Shown: positions 30,419 through 33,225 of the stretch, one piece after another
How the letters are laid out: each line of letters begins with the position of its first letter
Numbering within the stretch: the stretch's first letter is position 1
IMG/VR virus record: IMGVR_UViG_3300028595_000043
Location: 1 to 33,225 of that record
Reading direction: 5' to 3' (one strand)
From: a virus
Length of the DNA stretch: 33,225 bases
Made by a program: the position numbers and the translations under genes
Notes under the pieces: generated by a model
The model's database searches: none
What the model was told of the DNA's origin: nothing
The model's input: only the letters and a program-made list of their open reading frames with translations

Positions 30419-32533
30419 ATGGGAATTTGGAAAAGCGAAAATATATCAGCAGCAGATAATTTGTCCGCTGCACAGGTGGCAGATTTGACGGACGGCAGCT
30501 CAACTCTGCTGCACAATCATGACGAAATAGAAATAGTTAGGGAAATCGGTGGACACTCGTATGTGTCGAAACTCGGTCTCCCATGCCCCCCAACACTTGA
30601 TCTCAAAGCCTACGACTATCGAGACGAGACTTATGGTGTGCCCTCCAACGTCACATTCGATAGAGCATCCGTGGCCACACAAGTTAACGCACAAGGCTTG
30701 ATCGAGTCTGTTGGCGAAGATGTGATGAGACATGATTATGATCCTGTGACTGGGGAGTATAAAGGATGGCTGATTGAAGAGAGCCGGACTAATTTGCTGA
30801 CTTATTCCGAGGATTTTGATGATGCGGTTTGGACGAAGTCAATAACTACAATATCTTCAAATGCTGTAACCGCACCTGATGGGACTTTAACAGCCGATAA
30901 ACTAATACCGTCCACAGGATCGGGGACAAAATATATCGCAAAGATTATTACTATTTCAGCGAGCACATACTACACGATTTCTTTATTTGTTAAATCGGGT
31001 GACTTTAATTATATGTGGCTTGGTGGCGAGTCTTCAATATGGGGAACTATCATAGCTTATTTTGATCTTGCAAATTTAACAATCATATCTACAGGGCCAG
31101 ATGCTATAGATGCAAAGATAACCCCACACAAAAATGGGTGGGCAAGGATTGAATTGACAGTATTATCCGACGCAGATGGTGGTACTGGATCGGCTATAAC
31201 TTTAGGCCCGTCCAATTCTGGTACCTCACAAACTGTCACAGGAGACGGCACATCCGGCATCTACATCTGGGGAGCCCAACTGGAGCAAGGCTCTTTCCCA
31301 ACATCCTACATCCCTTCTACTCAAACCTTTACCTCCCGCGCATCATCAGCCACGTACATTGACTCTGATGGATTAATTGCTACGGCAACAACTGATGTGG
31401 CAAGGATGAGTTATAATCCGACTGCTTTGCATATTCCGCCGAAGTTGCTGTTGGAGGGGGCGAGTACGAACCTGCTGACTTATTCTGAGGATTTTGATAA
31501 TGCGATTTGGATAAAAACAAGAGGTTCTGTCTCTGCAAATGCCACAACAGCACCAGATGGTACATTAACCGCAGATAAGTTGGTTGAGGACACAACCGAA
31601 AATAACAGTCGCAGTATTAAACTCTTAACAGTTTCTATTTCGGACGAGATTCACACATTTTCTGTCTATGCAAAAGCTGAAACTCGCAATATTTTGTCAC
31701 TAACGATGTCTGGAACAACAACGTATAGCGGATCTTTTGATTTATCAGCCGGGACAATAATTAATTCCAGGATCGGTGGCACAACACAAGCTACAAACCA
31801 GACTATAGAGCCATTAAAAAATGGATGGTACAGATGCTCGATTTCACAAAACGCCTCGGATGGGGCATCCACAGAGGTGGCAATTTGGTTAAGCGACGAT
31901 AATAGCGCAATATACACCGGCGACGGAACATCCGGCCTATACATTTGGGGCGCGCAATTAGAGGAATCTTCCTATCCGACATCCTACATCCCCACAACCA
32001 CAGCCGCAGTAACCAGAGCCGCCGATGTCTCAACGTCTGATTCTGGTATAAGGGCAGCCGATGTCTGCTATATGGAGGGAACTGATTTTAGTGATTTTTA
32101 CAATTCAGAAGGCAGTATTATTGTTCAGCATAATAGTTATGCCGATGTAAGTAATTATTCAAGAATTTTAGAATTTTCAGATGGAACTCTTTTAAATAGA
32201 GTTTCTTCATTTATCCTATATCATGAAACAGACTTAAAACAATCAGTGTTTTGTATAACAAATGGTATTCAACAGGATACACTTTTTTCTATTACTGCTG
32301 ACGTAGATACAAATTACAACACCGCAGTTTCATACAATTCTGATATGTATAGCCTATACATAAACGGAGAGTTAATAGATAGTGGAAACGATCAAAATGT
32401 TGCGGTTAATGACTTTGATCAAATAAAAATTGGCAGCGCTGTTGTGGGAGGATCGACAAACGGCCACATCAAACAAATTACATATTTCCCCCGCAAACTT
32501 TCAGACTCTCAACTTCAGCTTTTAACATCATAA
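30419..32533 (+). CDS. Tail fibre/spike with duplicated carbohydrate-binding-like module
   Basis: 704 aa. After a short N-terminal attachment segment (DLTDGSSTLLHNHDEIEI), two related modules of about 226-aa period follow, each from TNLLTYSEDFD through TAPDGTLTADKL and GTSG(I/L)YIWGAQLE to P TSYIP and a T-R-A linker. Such modules are common in phage head-fibre and tail-fibre proteins and probably bind cell-surface sugars. The last 170 residues resemble a LamG/concanavalin-like sandwich (SLYINGELIDSGNDQNVAVN, then IKQITYFPRKLSDSQLQ). Ribosome site is weak (GTGGTG before ATG). Likely host-range determinant. Confidence 0.87.
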   Translation: MGIWKSENISAADNLSAAQVADLTDGSSTLLHNHDEIEIVREIGGHSYVSKLGLPCPPTLDLKAYDYRDETYGVPSNVTFDRASVATQVNAQGLIESVGEDVMRHDYDPVTGEYKGWLIEESRTNLLTYSEDFDDAVWTKSITTISSNAVTAPDGTLTADKLIPSTGSGTKYIAKIITISASTYYTISLFVKSGDFNYMWLGGESSIWGTIIAYFDLANLTIISTGPDAIDAKITPHKNGWARIELTVLSDADGGTGSAITLGPSNSGTSQTVTGDGTSGIYIWGAQLEQGSFPTSYIPSTQTFTSRASSATYIDSDGLIATATTDVARMSYNPTALHIPPKLLLEGASTNLLTYSEDFDNAIWIKTRGSVSANATTAPDGTLTADKLVEDTTENNSRSIKLLTVSISDEIHTFSVYAKAETRNILSLTMSGTTTYSGSFDLSAGTIINSRIGGTTQATNQTIEPLKNGWYRCSISQNASDGASTEVAIWLSDDNSAIYTGDGTSGLYIWGAQLEESSYPTSYIPTTTAAVTRAADVSTSDSGIRAADVCYMEGTDFSDFYNSEGSIIVQHNSYADVSNYSRILEFSDGTLLNRVSSFILYHETDLKQSVFCITNGIQQDTLFSITADVDTNYNTAVSYNSDMYSLYINGELIDSGNDQNVAVNDFDQIKIGSAVVGGSTNGHIKQITYFPRKLSDSQLQLLTS

Positions 32534-32545
32534 GGAATATATAAA

Positions 32546-33103
32546 ATGTCATACACAAATTACTATCTTAAATTCGATGATGAAGCTCAGTGCAAACAGT
32601 TTCATGATCCTGAAAACAACATCTCAATTGACGCTACAGCAGTGTCCATAATCGGCACTGTCTATGTCCCGACAGGTACTATGCTGACAGACGACGAGGG
32701 CAATGAGTATCCTGAGAAAGAAGCAGCAGAAGGCTTTTACGTCAATATCAGAACAAAGCAAGATCTTCCGGTAGACCTTGAATCTTTCGTTTACACGCCT
32801 GATGCTGATTTTCCAATCCCGAGATGGGCATCAAATCCTGCGACAATCAAGACAGACGCCTCTCTGAAAGTACCGAAGGGCGATATCATGGCAATGCTTT
32901 CAGTTGGTTCTTTGGCAGCGGTGATCGGCTGGATGAGGGCTGAGGCAGATAATTATGCTTTGGCGTTTCATGAGTATTTTAAAGCACATGATCAATTTAA
33001 AGTCGCAGATCCGGTGTTCATCTCTTTGATTAACATGCTATATCAGCTTGATTTGATTACTGAAGCTGAAAAAGACGCTGTGATTGGATTGGGGGCGGCA
33101 TGA
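32546..33103 (+). CDS. Protein downstream of the fibre (possible fibre-associated factor)
   Basis: 185 aa; AAGGA precedes the ATG. N-terminal MSYTNYYLKFDDEAQCKQFH, a Gly/Asp-rich beta region containing VPTGTMLTDDEGNEYPEKEA and EGFYVNIRTKQ, and a C-terminal helical part with a mildly hydrophobic stretch. Small proteins of this type follow fibre genes in many phages. Chaperone or structural role cannot be told apart here. Confidence 0.75.
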   Translation: MSYTNYYLKFDDEAQCKQFHDPENNISIDATAVSIIGTVYVPTGTMLTDDEGNEYPEKEAAEGFYVNIRTKQDLPVDLESFVYTPDADFPIPRWASNPATIKTDASLKVPKGDIMAMLSVGSLAAVIGWMRAEADNYALAFHEYFKAHDQFKVADPVFISLINMLYQLDLITEAEKDAVIGLGAA

Positions 33104-33225
33104 AAACAGCGCTGGCTTGCATGATAGCAATCGTGTTGTGCGGATGTGCCCCATACTACGAAGCCCAAAAAGCATACTACGAAGCAAATGCTGAGATCGC
33201 AAAACGACCAATGGCTGATATGACC
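33100..33225 (+). CDS. Putative small lipoprotein, cut by window end
   Basis: ATG 33100 overlaps the previous stop (ATGA); 42 codons are visible. The N-terminus MKTALACMIAIVLCGCAPYY is a lipoprotein signal with lipobox LCGC, so Cys16 would be lipidated. The mature part starts APYYEAQKAYYEANAEIAKR, helical. Location after the fibre suggests a lysis (Rz1/spanin-like) or lysogenic-conversion lipoprotein; the cut-off end prevents a decision. Confidence 0.75.
   Translation, partial: MKTALACMIAIVLCGCAPYYEAQKAYYEANAEIAKRPMADMT

Noticed and set aside
1-33225. tRNA genes, insertion sequences, integrase, att sites
   Set aside because: None seen on either strand by reading; a tRNA scan would be decisive for small genes I may have missed.

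Overview
The window is a contiguous stretch of a tailed (siphovirus-type) phage or prophage genome. Every convincing gene lies on the + strand, packed with ATGA, TGATG or few-base overlaps. No integrase, CI-type repressor, att site, tRNA or host gene is visible, so the window is an internal part of the element and its lifestyle cannot be fully read. An RNA-type immunity locus argues for a temperate phage. Moderate GC, the lambda/Mu-like mosaic head genes and the short tandem arrays suggest a proteobacterial or Desulfobacterota-like host, but the host cannot be fixed from the sequence.

Layout. (1) 1-3575, replication: a D5/P4-type SF3 helicase (78-1649) and a zinc-finger/Toprim primase (2055-3575). 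They are separated by a 405-nt non-coding gap with five 10-bp iteron-like repeats, a 13-bp inverted repeat around a G-free pyrimidine tract, and several ACCGTCC-like boxes; this is the best origin candidate. (2) 3576-5903, immunity/control: a promoter, a C4-type antisense RNA with complementary target sites before and after it (the P4/P1 layout), two intrinsic terminators, a 42-codon leader ORF, a coiled-coil DNA-binding-like protein and an unknown partner. (3) 5904-7270, a repeat-rich spacer: pentamer repeats, a multi-hairpin element, a zinc/HTH protein, and two heptamer arrays around a small Cys protein. (4) 7271-10399, packaging: Nu1-like small and GpA-type large terminase. (5) 10400-13878, a translationally coupled accessory cassette with a Cys-rich protein, a MazG-like pyrophosphohydrolase, the thymidylate synthase ThyX and small proteins. 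It closes with a strong terminator at 13969-14006.

(6) 14144-19889, head: DUF6148-like protein, lambda-type portal, prohead protease with a nested scaffold, decoration protein, Mu gpT-like major capsid protein, FII-like connector and minor tail protein Z. (7) 19934-21311: a small coiled-coil/membrane protein, a membrane-anchored PAS-domain protein that is unusual in a phage structural operon, and a small beta-rich protein. (8) 21341-33225, tail: terminator-like protein, three TTGCAGC-capped hairpins spaced exactly 44 nt, tube protein, gpG/gpGT with a GGGAAAG -1 frameshift site, tape measure, tail-tip proteins, a fibre with an internal duplication, and a lipoprotein cut by the window end.

The most notable observations are the complete RNA immunity switch at 3.6-3.9 kb, the PAS-domain membrane protein, the three 44-nt-phased hairpins ahead of the tail tube gene, and the heptamer arrays around 6.9-7.26 kb.
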